This document shows positions 1-7,427 of a stretch of DNA of 64,000 nt, one piece after another; the stretch's first letter is position 1, and the number at the start of each line of letters is the position of its first letter. The position numbers and the translations under genes are program-made. Origin of the DNA: SIAQ01 sp963767835 (GTDB taxonomy: Bacteria; Planctomycetota; Planctomycetia; Gemmatales; Gemmataceae); NCBI GenBank assembly GCA_963767835.1, contig CAVYFY010000009.1, positions 248,001-312,000 of the forward strand, given 5' to 3'. Under the pieces are notes generated by a model. The model had not been told where the DNA came from and searched no databases. It saw only the letters and a list, made by a program, of their open reading frames with translations.

Positions 1-282
1 GAAGCAGCACCCAAGAACGCCCAGATCAAAGTCCTGGTGCCCGACGCCCAGGCCAAAGTCTGGTTCGACGGCAACGCCACCACTTCCACCGGCACCGAGC
101 GCCTCTTCCACACGCCCGACCTCACGCCAGGCGCCACCAGCAACTATCGCATCCGCGCGTCGTGGGTTGCCAATGGCAAGGAAGTCGTGCAGGAATTGAT
201 CGTGCCGGTCCAATCCGGCCGCGGCAGCGTGGCCGATTTCACCCGGCCAATGACCGAACGCATCGCGCCGCCGCCGAAGTAG
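1..282 (+). CDS. TIGR03000 domain protein, C-terminal part
   Basis: The reading frame is open from base 1 and ends at a TAG at 280-282, so the gene begins outside the window. The visible 93 residues fit the TIGR03000 domain found in many copies in planctomycetes: a VPDAQAKVWFDG start, a RLFHTPDLTPG stretch, then alternating strands (YRIRASW, VVQELIVPV) and a terminal VADFTRP. The family is usually secreted or surface-associated with the domain at the C-terminus; no enzymatic role is established. A start further inside (GTG at 37) is possible in principle, but the homologous sequence continues upstream of it, so I treat it as partial. Confidence 0.8.
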   Translation, partial: EAAPKNAQIKVLVPDAQAKVWFDGNATTSTGTERLFHTPDLTPGATSNYRIRASWVANGKEVVQELIVPVQSGRGSVADFTRPMTERIAPPPK

Positions 283-297
283 GCCCCAACCTCACTC

Positions 298-360
298 ACG
301 AGCCGGAGGCGTTAGCGACGGATTTCGAGACCAAAACCGTCGCTAACGCTTGCGGCTCGT
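298..360. repeat. Imperfect palindrome between convergent genes
   Basis: Arms 298-321 and 337-360 match at 22 of 24 positions when one is reverse-complemented; the core is GCGTTAGCGACGG. It lies between the TIGR03000 gene and the convergent methyltransferase, so it could act as a two-way terminator, although no clear T-tract follows. Its TTAGCG core recalls the palindromes at 7354 and 33503. Confidence 0.7.
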
Positions 361-419
361 CCCGACCTTTTAATCAGCCCAGAATCGCCTGGGCCAGCGG
401 AATCTTTTTACCCGGGGCC

Positions 420-1100
420 TCATTTCGCCTTTTCGGGCACAATCCACATCAACACCTTGTGATTATCGCGGCCACTGAAATTCTCGCGGCTGGCGCTTTT
501 GACGGTGGCGGTCGCGACTGGCTCCCACGCCACGAGATTGTAATGCTCCTTGACGTATTTCGCGTCCCAGCTATAGTCGTGCGACAGGATGCGCGTGCCC
601 GGTTTGAGCTTCTGGTGAGCAATGGGAAACCAGTAATTCATGAACTCCGGGAACATGTACATCACCACGACGGTGGCGTCGCCGATGTCTTTGCATTCCA
701 AGGCGTCGGCATGCCGGGTTTCGACGAGAGGAAGCTTAAACTCAACGGGGCTGGAGTAAAGGGCATTGCCTTTGTTGAGCTCGTCGAATTTGTCCATCGC
801 TTCCCTGATACGCTTCGGGTTCGTTTCGATGCCGATGCCGCGGCAGCCGAACTTTTTGCAAGCCATGAAGCAGATGCGGTTGTCGCCGCAGCCGAGATCG
901 AAGATCAGGTCTTTCTTGTTGACCTTGCCCATTTCGAACATTTTTTCGATGACTTCGTCCGCGGTCGGCACGAAGGTTTCGGTGTTGTACTTGGGATCGT
1001 CTTTTTTCCCTTTGCCTTTTTCGCCGCCGGTGGTCAGGGGGCTCAGAAACATCACCGCGCACAGCGCGAAGGCGCAAAGACACAACGCACGCTTGAACAT
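420..1100 (-). CDS. Exported SAM-dependent methyltransferase-like protein
   Basis: A 226-residue protein. It opens with a signal peptide (FKRALCLCAFALCAVMFLS), followed by a class I SAM-binding region: DLGCGDNRICFMA (motif I) and GIGIETNP (motif II acidic residue). The start at 1100 is preferred over the ATG at 1124 because GAGGAG sits 7 bases upstream and the signal peptide then begins at residue 1. The reaction substrate cannot be told. A methyltransferase fold behind an export signal is unusual because SAM is cytoplasmic, but homologues with signal peptides occur in planctomycetes as far as I know. The gene is monocistronic and converges with the TIGR03000 gene. Confidence 0.8.
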   Translation of the reverse strand: MFKRALCLCAFALCAVMFLSPLTTGGEKGKGKKDDPKYNTETFVPTADEVIEKMFEMGKVNKKDLIFDLGCGDNRICFMACKKFGCRGIGIETNPKRIREAMDKFDELNKGNALYSSPVEFKLPLVETRHADALECKDIGDATVVVMYMFPEFMNYWFPIAHQKLKPGTRILSHDYSWDAKYVKEHYNLVAWEPVATATVKSASRENFSGRDNHKVLMWIVPEKAK

Positions 1101-1202
1101 GATGCACTCCTCTATGGGGGTCAACTCTCGGAATGTCAGATTTATATCGAAAGGAGAACGATGTCAAGCAATTTCGGTTGTCCACCAATTACGGGAAGAA
1201 AG

Positions 1203-1299
1203 CTCACGCAAAGGCGCAAAGACGCAAAGAGGAGTTGTCACAAAGCGATTTTCGGAAATGGGTGGGGGCTTTCTTTGCGTCTTTGCGCCTTTGCGTGAG
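1203..1299. repeat. Perfect 27-bp inverted repeat of 'gcgcaaagacgcaaag' type
   Basis: Arms 1203-1229 and 1273-1299 are exact reverse complements over 27 bases, built from repeated GCAAAG(G/A)CG units. The right arm ends 7 bases before the stop of the esterase. The same repeat type, read through as peptide HAKAQRRKE, is dispersed in many unrelated bacterial genomes. It separates the methyltransferase promoter region from the esterase 3' end. Confidence 0.85.
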
Positions 1300-1306
1300 C
1301 CGGGTT

Positions 1307-2347
1307 CTATTTTTTGATCGCCGTCTTGGCGCGAATAAACTCAAGAATTTCCTTGGCCGCAGGATCATTGGTCTCGATGGCCTTGAAGCAAAGCGAATTG
1401 TGGTTACGCCGCTCGATGCGCAGCAAATGTGATTCGCAACCGTTCTTGAGCAGCGCCTCGTGCATGTCCTCCGCCATCTTTGGCAACAACGGCAGGTCGT
1501 TCTCGGCGTTCAGGAACAAGAACGGCGGCAGGCTGGGGCGAACGTAATGCAGCGGCGAAGCAGCGAGGCGATCCTTTGGATCTTCGCCGAAAACCGGGCC
1601 GAAGACGTTGACGCTGACCGGCAGTCCGCCGCTCCCGCCCTCGGCCGGTTTGCTGGCGGCGCTGGCGCCGCGCAGCGGCGTCATTTCGTCGAGGCGGAAG
1701 GAATCGTCGGAGTGGCCGCCGAGGCGCACATCCGTCTTGCCAGGCGGAATGCGGTAGACGCCGCTTAGGCCGATCACGCCCTTGATGTCGGTGCCGCGGC
1801 AACCTTCAGCCTTCAGATATTTTTCGTCGGTGGCCAGCAGAGCGACGAGATGCCCGCCGGCGGAATGGCCCATCAGAAAAATCTCGTCGGTTCGCCCACC
1901 GTGCTCGGCGATATGGTTGCGCGTCCAGGCAAAGGCCCGGGCCAAATCCTTGATGTGCTCGGGATGCTTCACGCCGGGCGAAAGGCGATAATTGGGCAGA
2001 ACGGCGCCGATTCCCTGGCTGGCAAGGAATTCGCCCACGCTGGAATAAAGGCCGCAGCAGCGATTGTCACCCATGATCCAGGCGCCGCCGTGCACGAGGA
2101 TGACGACCGGATAATCGGTCTTTCCCTTGGGCAGAAAGAGGTCGAGCTTGTGCCGGGCCGGATCGGCCTGCGGTCCGTCATAGTACGAAATGTCGCGGAT
2201 GCGCTCGACAGCGTCGCCGGGGCCCGAATCGGTTCGGCCCCACAACGGCACGTCCGTCACCCGGCATGCAGGCAGTGCCGACAACGCCAGCGCCACCACC
2301 AATATCTGAAGCCGGGCACGCGGGAACATCGTCTGGCCCTTTCCCAT
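1307..2347 (-). CDS. Lipoprotein alpha/beta hydrolase (carboxylesterase/BD-FAE type)
   Basis: A 346-residue predicted esterase. The N-terminus has a hydrophobic stretch ending in LPAC, a lipobox, so it is likely a lipoprotein. The oxyanion-hole motif HGGAWIMGDN lies near residue 86, the nucleophile elbow GHSAGGHL near 160, and the C-terminal RRNHNSL supplies the catalytic His. This matches the BD-FAE/esterase-lipase family that deacylates carbohydrate esters or short acyl esters. An alternative start at 2329 would place the signal peptide at residue 1 and has weak purine-rich sequence upstream. No partner gene is adjacent. Confidence 0.85.
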   Translation of the reverse strand: MGKGQTMFPRARLQILVVALALSALPACRVTDVPLWGRTDSGPGDAVERIRDISYYDGPQADPARHKLDLFLPKGKTDYPVVILVHGGAWIMGDNRCCGLYSSVGEFLASQGIGAVLPNYRLSPGVKHPEHIKDLARAFAWTRNHIAEHGGRTDEIFLMGHSAGGHLVALLATDEKYLKAEGCRGTDIKGVIGLSGVYRIPPGKTDVRLGGHSDDSFRLDEMTPLRGASAASKPAEGGSGGLPVSVNVFGPVFGEDPKDRLAASPLHYVRPSLPPFLFLNAENDLPLLPKMAEDMHEALLKNGCESHLLRIERRNHNSLCFKAIETNDPAAKEILEFIRAKTAIKK

Positions 2348-2707
2348 GCTACCAAGGCGGGATTCGCCGCCTTATGCCAGGTTTCGTGAGCAAATCAAGA
2401 GCAAGCGCAGCGATCCAAAGCGATTGCAAGCTCGGTTGTAGCTCAGCATCGACGAGAGACCGATTCATTGCGAGGGAGGGGGTGAGTGCGTGTCAGTGAG
2501 TGTCAGGTGTCAGTGAAACGCATCGGCGTAACTTGTTGTTTGCAATGGCGTTCCACTCCACAAATTCGTTTCATCCGCTCCGCCATGAACCTCCGGCCCG
2601 GTGGCGTGCCTGTGGCTACTTTCCGGCGCGCGGAATTTCGCTAGAATGATGGATTGCCGATATTCAACTGACACAAGATCTGATTTGATTATCCTTGGAG
2701 GATGTTC
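2348..2707. other. Intergenic region, 360 bases
   Basis: No conserved reading frame is visible. A short stretch near 2482-2516 repeats GTCAGTG three times. The last bases carry the GGAGG ribosome-binding site (2697-2701) of the small gene at 2708, so its promoter should lie here. Confidence 0.5.
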
Positions 2708-2794
2708 ATGGCGACGAAACGACGGGGCAGCGGGCGACGCAAGGTGGGACGCAAGAAACGCCGGATGCGGGCGAAAATTCGTCATCGCAAATAA
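2708..2794 (+). CDS. 28-residue Arg/Lys-rich small protein
   Basis: A short frame encoding MATKRRGSGRRKVGRKKR followed by RMRAKIRHRK and TAA. GGAGG lies 6 bases before the ATG, which is an ideal spacing and supports real translation; the in-frame ATG at 2702 abuts the GGAGG and is unlikely to be used. More than half of the residues are basic. The pattern KKRRMRAKIRHRK resembles the AURKAIP1/COX24-type or bS22-type small ribosome-associated proteins, which suggests RNA or ribosome binding, but this is inference from composition. It is missed by ordinary length cut-offs. Confidence 0.6.
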   Translation: MATKRRGSGRRKVGRKKRRMRAKIRHRK

Positions 2795-2795
2795 T

Positions 2796-2858
2796 GTCCG
2801 TCGTCCGTGGTCCTTCGTAGGTCGCATCATGCCACGGACCAATGACCATGGACCACGG
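2796..2858. repeat. Palindrome of 'gtccgtggtcc' type
   Basis: GTCCGTGGTCC near the left side and GGACCACGGAC near the right side form the arms. The element fills the space between the small basic gene and the convergent hemF gene, so it may act as a terminator. A relative lies at 15290. Confidence 0.7.
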
Positions 2859-2859
2859 A

Positions 2860-3759
2860 CTATTCCGAAGCCCAATCACGCGGCTTCAAATACACGTCGT
2901 ACAACTCCGCCTCGCGCGAGCCTGGCGCCGGGTGGTAATCGTACAGCCAGCGCACCACGGGCGGCAGCGACATCAGGATCGACTCGGTGCGGCCGCCCGT
3001 CTTCAGGCCGAAGAGGGTGCCGCGATCGTAGATCAAGTTGAATTCGACATATCGGCCGCGGCGGAATTCCTGGAATAAGCTTTCCTTTTCGGTGTATGGC
3101 TCATCCTTGCGCTTCTGCACGATCGGCACGTAGGCGTCGAGAAAAGCGTTGCCGGCATCCTGCACGAAGTGAAAAAGCGACTCGAAATCGCCTTCGAGAT
3201 AATCGAAGAAGATGCCGCCCACGCCGCGCGGCTCCTGGCGGTGGGCTAGGTAAAAATACTCGTCGCACCACTTCTTGAATTTCGCATAATCGACCGGGGC
3301 GGCATGGCGCGTGCATACCGCTTTCCACGTCTTGTGGAAGTGAATCACATCTTCGCGAAACGGATAGTATGGCGTTAAATCCGCGCCGCCGCCGAACCAC
3401 GATTTCGTTCCCTTGGTGAGAAAGCGAAAGTTGGCGTGCACCGTCGGCACAAACGGATTGCGCGGATGCAGCACCAGCGAAATGCCGGCGGCCGTGAAGT
3501 CCAAGCCTTCGCCCGGAACCTGGGCGGCGAACTCCGGCGACATCTGCCCGAAGACCTCGGAGAAGTTGACACCGGCTTTCTCGAAGACGCCGCCATCGGT
3601 GAGGACGCGCGAGCACCCGCCGCCGCCGCCGGGCCGTTGCCAGGCGTCTTCGCGGAAAGCCGCCTTGCCGTCGGCTTGCGCGAGGCCGGCGCAAATGCGG
3701 TCTTGCAGGCCGCGAAAGTAATCGGCAGCACGGGCGCGTTGTTCGGCAAGATGGGGCAT
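2860..3759 (-). CDS. hemF: Oxygen-dependent coproporphyrinogen III oxidase
   Basis: Converts coproporphyrinogen III to protoporphyrinogen IX in haem synthesis, using O2, in the cytoplasm. The 299-residue length matches HemF. Visible family motifs are VPTVHANFRFL, the signature WFGGGADLTPYYP (about residues 118-130), GGIFFDYL, and the C-terminal RGTLFGLKTGGR and SLPP. The frame is open up to 3870, but the start at 3759 (MPHLAEQRARAADYF) is chosen because the family begins there and because a palindromic repeat occupies the upstream bases. An aerobic haem pathway implies growth with oxygen. Confidence 0.93.
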   Translation of the reverse strand: MPHLAEQRARAADYFRGLQDRICAGLAQADGKAAFREDAWQRPGGGGGCSRVLTDGGVFEKAGVNFSEVFGQMSPEFAAQVPGEGLDFTAAGISLVLHPRNPFVPTVHANFRFLTKGTKSWFGGGADLTPYYPFREDVIHFHKTWKAVCTRHAAPVDYAKFKKWCDEYFYLAHRQEPRGVGGIFFDYLEGDFESLFHFVQDAGNAFLDAYVPIVQKRKDEPYTEKESLFQEFRRGRYVEFNLIYDRGTLFGLKTGGRTESILMSLPPVVRWLYDYHPAPGSREAELYDVYLKPRDWASE

Positions 3760-3776
3760 TGACGAAATCCAGGTAC

Positions 3777-3858
3777 GGCGAGCCGAGCCCCGTAAGGGGC
3801 CGGTTGAAGCGCCCTCGGTCAGATTCATAAACCGGCTCCTTACGGAGCACGGCTCGCC
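3777..3858. repeat. Long imperfect palindrome upstream of hemF
   Basis: Arms about 3777-3805 and 3829-3858 pair over nearly 30 bases: GGCGAGCCG...CCGGTT against AACCGG...CGGCTCGCC, with inner TAAGG/CCTTA pairs. It lies between the divergent hemF and ABC transporter genes, so it must be crossed by, or lie within, the leader of one of them. Confidence 0.75.
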
Positions 3859-4006
3859 TTGTGAATTCACGTAATCTGTAACAACCGTAATCTATGGACC
3901 GAAGAAATCGAGTGCAACCAAGAGGACAATTGGTGCATCCGCACCGGCGGGCTTGCCGAAGAAAGAAGCGTGGGCGAATCGGAATACCGGTCGAGGAGTT
4001 CGTCTC

Positions 4007-5005
4007 GTGGCCGAGATCTCCAGCGACCTGGTGGTGGAAAGTTTCAAGCTGACGAAGATTTACCAAAACCGCCAGATTGCCATTAACGACGTGAACCTGA
4101 AGCTGGAGCCCGGCAGCGTGCTCGGTCTATTGGGCCAAAACGGCGCCGGCAAGACCACGCTGCTGCGCCTCATCCTCGGCCTGCATCGCCCCACCGCCGG
4201 CTGGATCAAGGTGTTCGGCCGATATATGGGGCCCAACGCCGCCGCCCTGCGTTGCCGAATCGGCTACATCCCGACCAATCCGCAGTTCCCCAAAGGAATG
4301 ACCCCCATCGTTTACCTCGATTACATGGCCCGCTTGTTCGGCTTGCCCGCCCAGGTGCGCAAGCCACGCCTGGCGACGTTGATTCGGGCGGTCGATCTAC
4401 TAAGTGCATCGGGAGATCGCATTGAGAATTTCTCCAACGGCATGATTGCCCGGCTGGCGGTGGCGACCAGCCTAATCAATGAGCCGGACCTCTTGATTTG
4501 GGACGAACCGACGCTCGGGCTCGATCCGGAAGCGCGGCGCAGCATGCTCGAATTGATCAAAACGCTGGCCCACGACAAGACGCTCATCATTGCCAGCCAC
4601 AACCTGAGCGACATCGATGAAGTGTGCAACCACGCCGCCGTGTTGAGCCGCGGGCATCTCATTTACTTCGGATCGCTCCAGGATCTCAAGGGCCGCATGA
4701 AGCGCAACCATTACGAATTCGATCTCGAAGGCGACCAGAAAGCGATCACCAAGGCGATGACGGCCCTCAAGAACATGGCCGATTTCAAGCTCGTCAACCT
4801 CCGCCAGCGCCGGCTCGAATTGCGCATGAGCGAGGATGTCAACAACACCAACGCCCTGGCCAACGTCTTCATGACGCTCGCCGACAACAAGGTGACGGTC
4901 ATCAGCATCCGCTCCGTCGGCATGCAGACGGAGGCGGCCTTCCTTGATCTGGTCGAAGAAGAGGAATCGCGCGGGTTTGCGCGGGCGTACAAGGCCGCGG
5001 CGTGA
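4007..5005 (+). CDS. ABC transporter ATP-binding protein
   Basis: The nucleotide-binding subunit of an ABC exporter, 332 residues from a GTG start. Walker A is GQNGAGKT (43-50), the signature loop is the variant FSNGM (about 141), Walker B is LLIWDEP followed by TLGLD (about 162-171), and the switch His lies in SHNLSD. A GAGGAG sequence 8 bases before the GTG at 4007 decides the start; the longer in-frame ATG at 3953 has no such site. The C-terminal third after residue 230 is an accessory domain like those of ABC-2 type ATPases. The permease follows 137 bases downstream with a palindrome between them. Confidence 0.9.
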   Translation: MAEISSDLVVESFKLTKIYQNRQIAINDVNLKLEPGSVLGLLGQNGAGKTTLLRLILGLHRPTAGWIKVFGRYMGPNAAALRCRIGYIPTNPQFPKGMTPIVYLDYMARLFGLPAQVRKPRLATLIRAVDLLSASGDRIENFSNGMIARLAVATSLINEPDLLIWDEPTLGLDPEARRSMLELIKTLAHDKTLIIASHNLSDIDEVCNHAAVLSRGHLIYFGSLQDLKGRMKRNHYEFDLEGDQKAITKAMTALKNMADFKLVNLRQRRLELRMSEDVNNTNALANVFMTLADNKVTVISIRSVGMQTEAAFLDLVEEEESRGFARAYKAAA

Positions 5006-5032
5006 CCACCCGGGCAATCGGTTGAATGCTCG

Positions 5033-5093
5033 CTTGCGGTTTCGCGCACTGGCTCCCCCTGCAAACGCGCGATTCAGTGTGCGAAACCGCAAG
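5033..5093. repeat. Palindrome between ABC ATPase and permease genes
   Basis: Arms 5033-5051 and 5075-5093 pair with about one mismatch in 19 (CTTGCGGTTTCG against CGAAACCGCAAG). It lies inside what would be one operon, so it either attenuates the downstream gene or is only an inserted repeat. Confidence 0.7.
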
Positions 5094-5142
5094 GAAGCGC
5101 CAAATTGACCTCCCCGGGCAGGAATATTCTTGAAGGTGATTC

Positions 5143-5928
5143 ATGGACGCAACCACCACTGCCGCTGCTCCGCCGCGATTGCGGATCAATCGCTTTCTCC
5201 CATACTGGGCGGTTTTCCAAGCCGACTTCAAGGCCACCTTCAATAGCTGGCTCTACCGTGGCTGGGTCGTCCTGTCGATTGCCGTCGTCGTTGGCTCGCT
5301 GCTCTACCGCTTCGGGGCGAAGCAGGTTTCCGGCATGATTCAATCCGCGCCGGACACGATCGGCAGCCTGCTTCACTGGGTCATCTATGGCAGCGTTACG
5401 CTGATCATCGCCCTCACCGCCGGCGCCATTTGCTCCGAGCGCGGCAGCGTGGCGGACTCCGTGTTGAGCCGGGGCATCAGCCGGTATCAATATTTCATGG
5501 GCAAATGGCACGCCCGCTTGTCGATCGTCTTGATCACTTATCTCATCCAAAGCACGCTGGCAATCGTCGGCGCCTATTACATGCTGCACAGCGAAGCGCT
5601 CACGATCCACGGCAGCCTGGTGGCGATGATGGTGGTCGGGTCGATGCTGGTGTTCGTGATCACGTTTGCCGTCAGCGTCAGCGCCGTGTCGAGCAATACG
5701 CTGGTCAGCATCGCGGTGGTGTGGATGACGCTGTACGGCGGCGGATTCTTGCTGGCACAGTTGCCCGGAACCGTGCCATCGCCGGAGCGTGCGCTGGAGA
5801 ACCTGCCGAACGTGCTGAAGGGGCTGTACGACTGGAACGCATTGAGCCGAACCATGCTCACGAGCCTGGGCGTGTCGGCAGGGACAGCTCTGATTGGCAT
5901 GATCTGCTTCTCACGCAAGGATGTTTGA
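5143..5928 (+). CDS. ABC-2 type transporter permease
   Basis: A 261-residue integral membrane protein with about six hydrophobic helices: WVVLSIAVVVGSLL (near 38), VIYGSVTLIIALTAGAI (near 85), a pair around IVLITYLIQSTLAIVGAYY (near 125), VAMMVVGSMLVFVITFAVSV (near 163), VSIAVVWMTLYGGGFLL and a C-terminal segment. The motif CSERGSVADSVLSRG in the loop after the second helix is typical of ABC-2 permeases. It is the natural membrane partner of the ATPase upstream. The substrate is unknown. The start has AAGGTG upstream. Confidence 0.85.
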   Translation: MDATTTAAAPPRLRINRFLPYWAVFQADFKATFNSWLYRGWVVLSIAVVVGSLLYRFGAKQVSGMIQSAPDTIGSLLHWVIYGSVTLIIALTAGAICSERGSVADSVLSRGISRYQYFMGKWHARLSIVLITYLIQSTLAIVGAYYMLHSEALTIHGSLVAMMVVGSMLVFVITFAVSVSAVSSNTLVSIAVVWMTLYGGGFLLAQLPGTVPSPERALENLPNVLKGLYDWNALSRTMLTSLGVSAGTALIGMICFSRKDV

Positions 5929-6072
5929 ATCAAGTTGAAACCAAAAAGCAAAAACAAAGGCAGAAGCGCGAACCGCGTTTCTGTCTTTTGGTGCGCCCGC
6001 CGGGGTTGCCAGACTTGATAACGGCGGTTTTGCGGCCATAGAATGGAGTGGCGAACGTAGAAGGAGTTAGCC

Positions 6073-6393
6073 ATGCCAAATCTCACGGCGTCCATTCCGC
6101 ATCAAACAAGCCGGGCCGAGGCCAAGCGGCGGATTCAGGCCCAGATCGATGCGATGCGTCAACAGCCGGGGTTTTCGCTGGTCGGTATCTCCGAGGCGTG
6201 GACGGGAGACCGCATGGACTTCACCGTTCGCAGCAGCGGGCAGACGATCACGGGTTATCTCAATGTTGACGAGAGCGTAGTGTTTGTGAATTTGACTCTG
6301 CCGTGGCTCCTGAGCCTGATCGCGGGATCGTTCAAGAAAAGGATTGAGGAAGACGTGCGAAAATTAATCGCAGGACCAACGACGCCCAAATGA
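6073..6393 (+). CDS. Polyhydroxyalkanoic acid system-type protein (PF09650-like)
   Basis: A 106-residue protein preceded by AAGGAG at good spacing. The layout matches the PHA_gran_rgn family: an N-terminal HQTSRAEAKRRIQAQID helix, a central GDRMDFTV strand pair, GYLNVDESVVFVNLTLPWL, and a C-terminal basic helix SFKKRIEEDVRKLI. Members of this family are found near PHA genes in proteobacteria, but no PHA gene is visible here, so the role is open. It is monocistronic and convergent with pyrF. Confidence 0.7.
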   Translation: MPNLTASIPHQTSRAEAKRRIQAQIDAMRQQPGFSLVGISEAWTGDRMDFTVRSSGQTITGYLNVDESVVFVNLTLPWLLSLIAGSFKKRIEEDVRKLIAGPTTPK

Positions 6394-6409
6394 ATTCTGC
6401 TGGATTGGC

Positions 6410-7330
6410 TCACTCCGCCAGCGCCCCCATGGGTGTTGTTTGTTGTAAATCCCGGATCGTTGTCCGGGTCGCTTTTTCGATGGCACGTTCCCAATCCGCA
6501 TCCTCCGGCCTGAAGCACGCGGTGATGCCACGGGAGCTGTTGACGATGGCGCCGGAACCGTCGGCACGAAATGCCGCCGCGACATCGGCGCCGCTGCCGC
6601 CCTGGGTGCCATAGCCCGGAACGAGGAAAATGACCTGCGGAATCCATTGGCGCACGAGGGCCAGCTCGGCAGGATGCGTGGCGCCGACAACCGCACCGAA
6701 ATCGCCATAGCCGCATGCGCCGAGATTCTCCGCGGCCCAGATGCCGACCGCCTCGGCAACATGCTGATAGACCGGCTTGCCCGCGCAGACGAGATCCTGG
6801 AACTGCCCCGCCCCCTTATTGCTGGTGCGCACCAGGACGAAGACACCGCCGTCGCAACGCCGGGCGCTGGTCAAGAACGGCTCGACAGCATCGCGGCCCA
6901 GATACGGATTGACCGTCATGGCGTCGGCGCTCCACACCGGCTGCCGGTTGCCGTCGCACAGTGTCCCCGCCAACGCGGCATCGGCGTAGGCTTCCGCCGT
7001 CGTGGCGATGTCGCCGCGCTTGCTGTCGAGTATCGTTATCAGCCCGAACGCCTTTCGCCCTGGCTAATACTTTTTGTTGGCGCGCATCCCGGCCGGCCCG
7101 CACGCCTCGAAGAACGCGCTTTGCGGTTTTACGACTGCGACAAGCGGGGCCACGATTTCGAGCACACGCAGGCTGAATTCCTCGAACGCTGCCGCCATCG
7201 CCTCGAGCGTGCCGCCAGGATGACGCCGCCGAATCGCAAGCGGCAATTGCTCCCAGCGCGGGTCGATGCCGGCGCAAAGCGCGTTGCCCTTCTGGCGGCA
7301 TGCTTGCAATAATCGGTCGGCGAAGTGCAT
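6410..7330 (-). CDS. pyrF: Orotidine 5'-phosphate decarboxylase, with a compensating frameshift pair
   Basis: Catalyses the last step of UMP synthesis. The gene matches the longer type 2 PyrF (about 300 residues): an N-terminal CAGIDPRWEQLP, VVKPQSAFFE, the catalytic DSKRGDIATTAEAY near residue 98, then TVNPYLG, VFVLVRTSNKGAG and VPGYGTQGG. Between GPAGMRA and GLITILDSKRGD the frame is broken: it reads into TAG at about 7064-7066, while the expected QQKVLARAKGV is encoded in another frame over about 33 bases, after which the original frame resumes. This implies one missing base near 7080 and one extra base near 7045. Such a pair in an essential gene is most simply an assembly error; true inactivation is the alternative. 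Confidence 0.85.
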
Positions 7331-7353
7331 GTGAGCAATTGTATGGCAAATCC

Positions 7354-7405
7354 GGCTTGGCGTTTAGCGCTCGCGCGGCGCCAAGCGAGCGCTAAACGCC
7401 AAGCC
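7354..7405. repeat. Perfect 21-bp inverted repeat
   Basis: Arms 7354-7374 and 7385-7405 are exact reverse complements, with the core GGCGTTTAGCGCTCGC. It lies behind the BBP7 gene (minus strand) and ahead of pyrF. A T-rich tail is lacking. The core is shared with the repeat at 33503 and a half-copy inside the gene at 60954. Confidence 0.85.
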
Positions 7406-7427
7406 AGGTGTGTTCATTGAGTCGGGA

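Noticed and set aside
162..1298. Long plus-strand frame over the methyltransferase gene
   Set aside because: It is the shadow of the minus-strand methyltransferase and the repeat; no family pattern and no ribosome-binding site.
1203..1299. Frames reading HAKAQRRKE as coding sequence
   Set aside because: The peptide comes from the intergenic inverted repeat and has no conserved continuation.
4472..5092. 206-residue minus-strand frame opposite the ABC ATPase
   Set aside because: Antisense shadow; the Walker and signature motifs are on the other strand.
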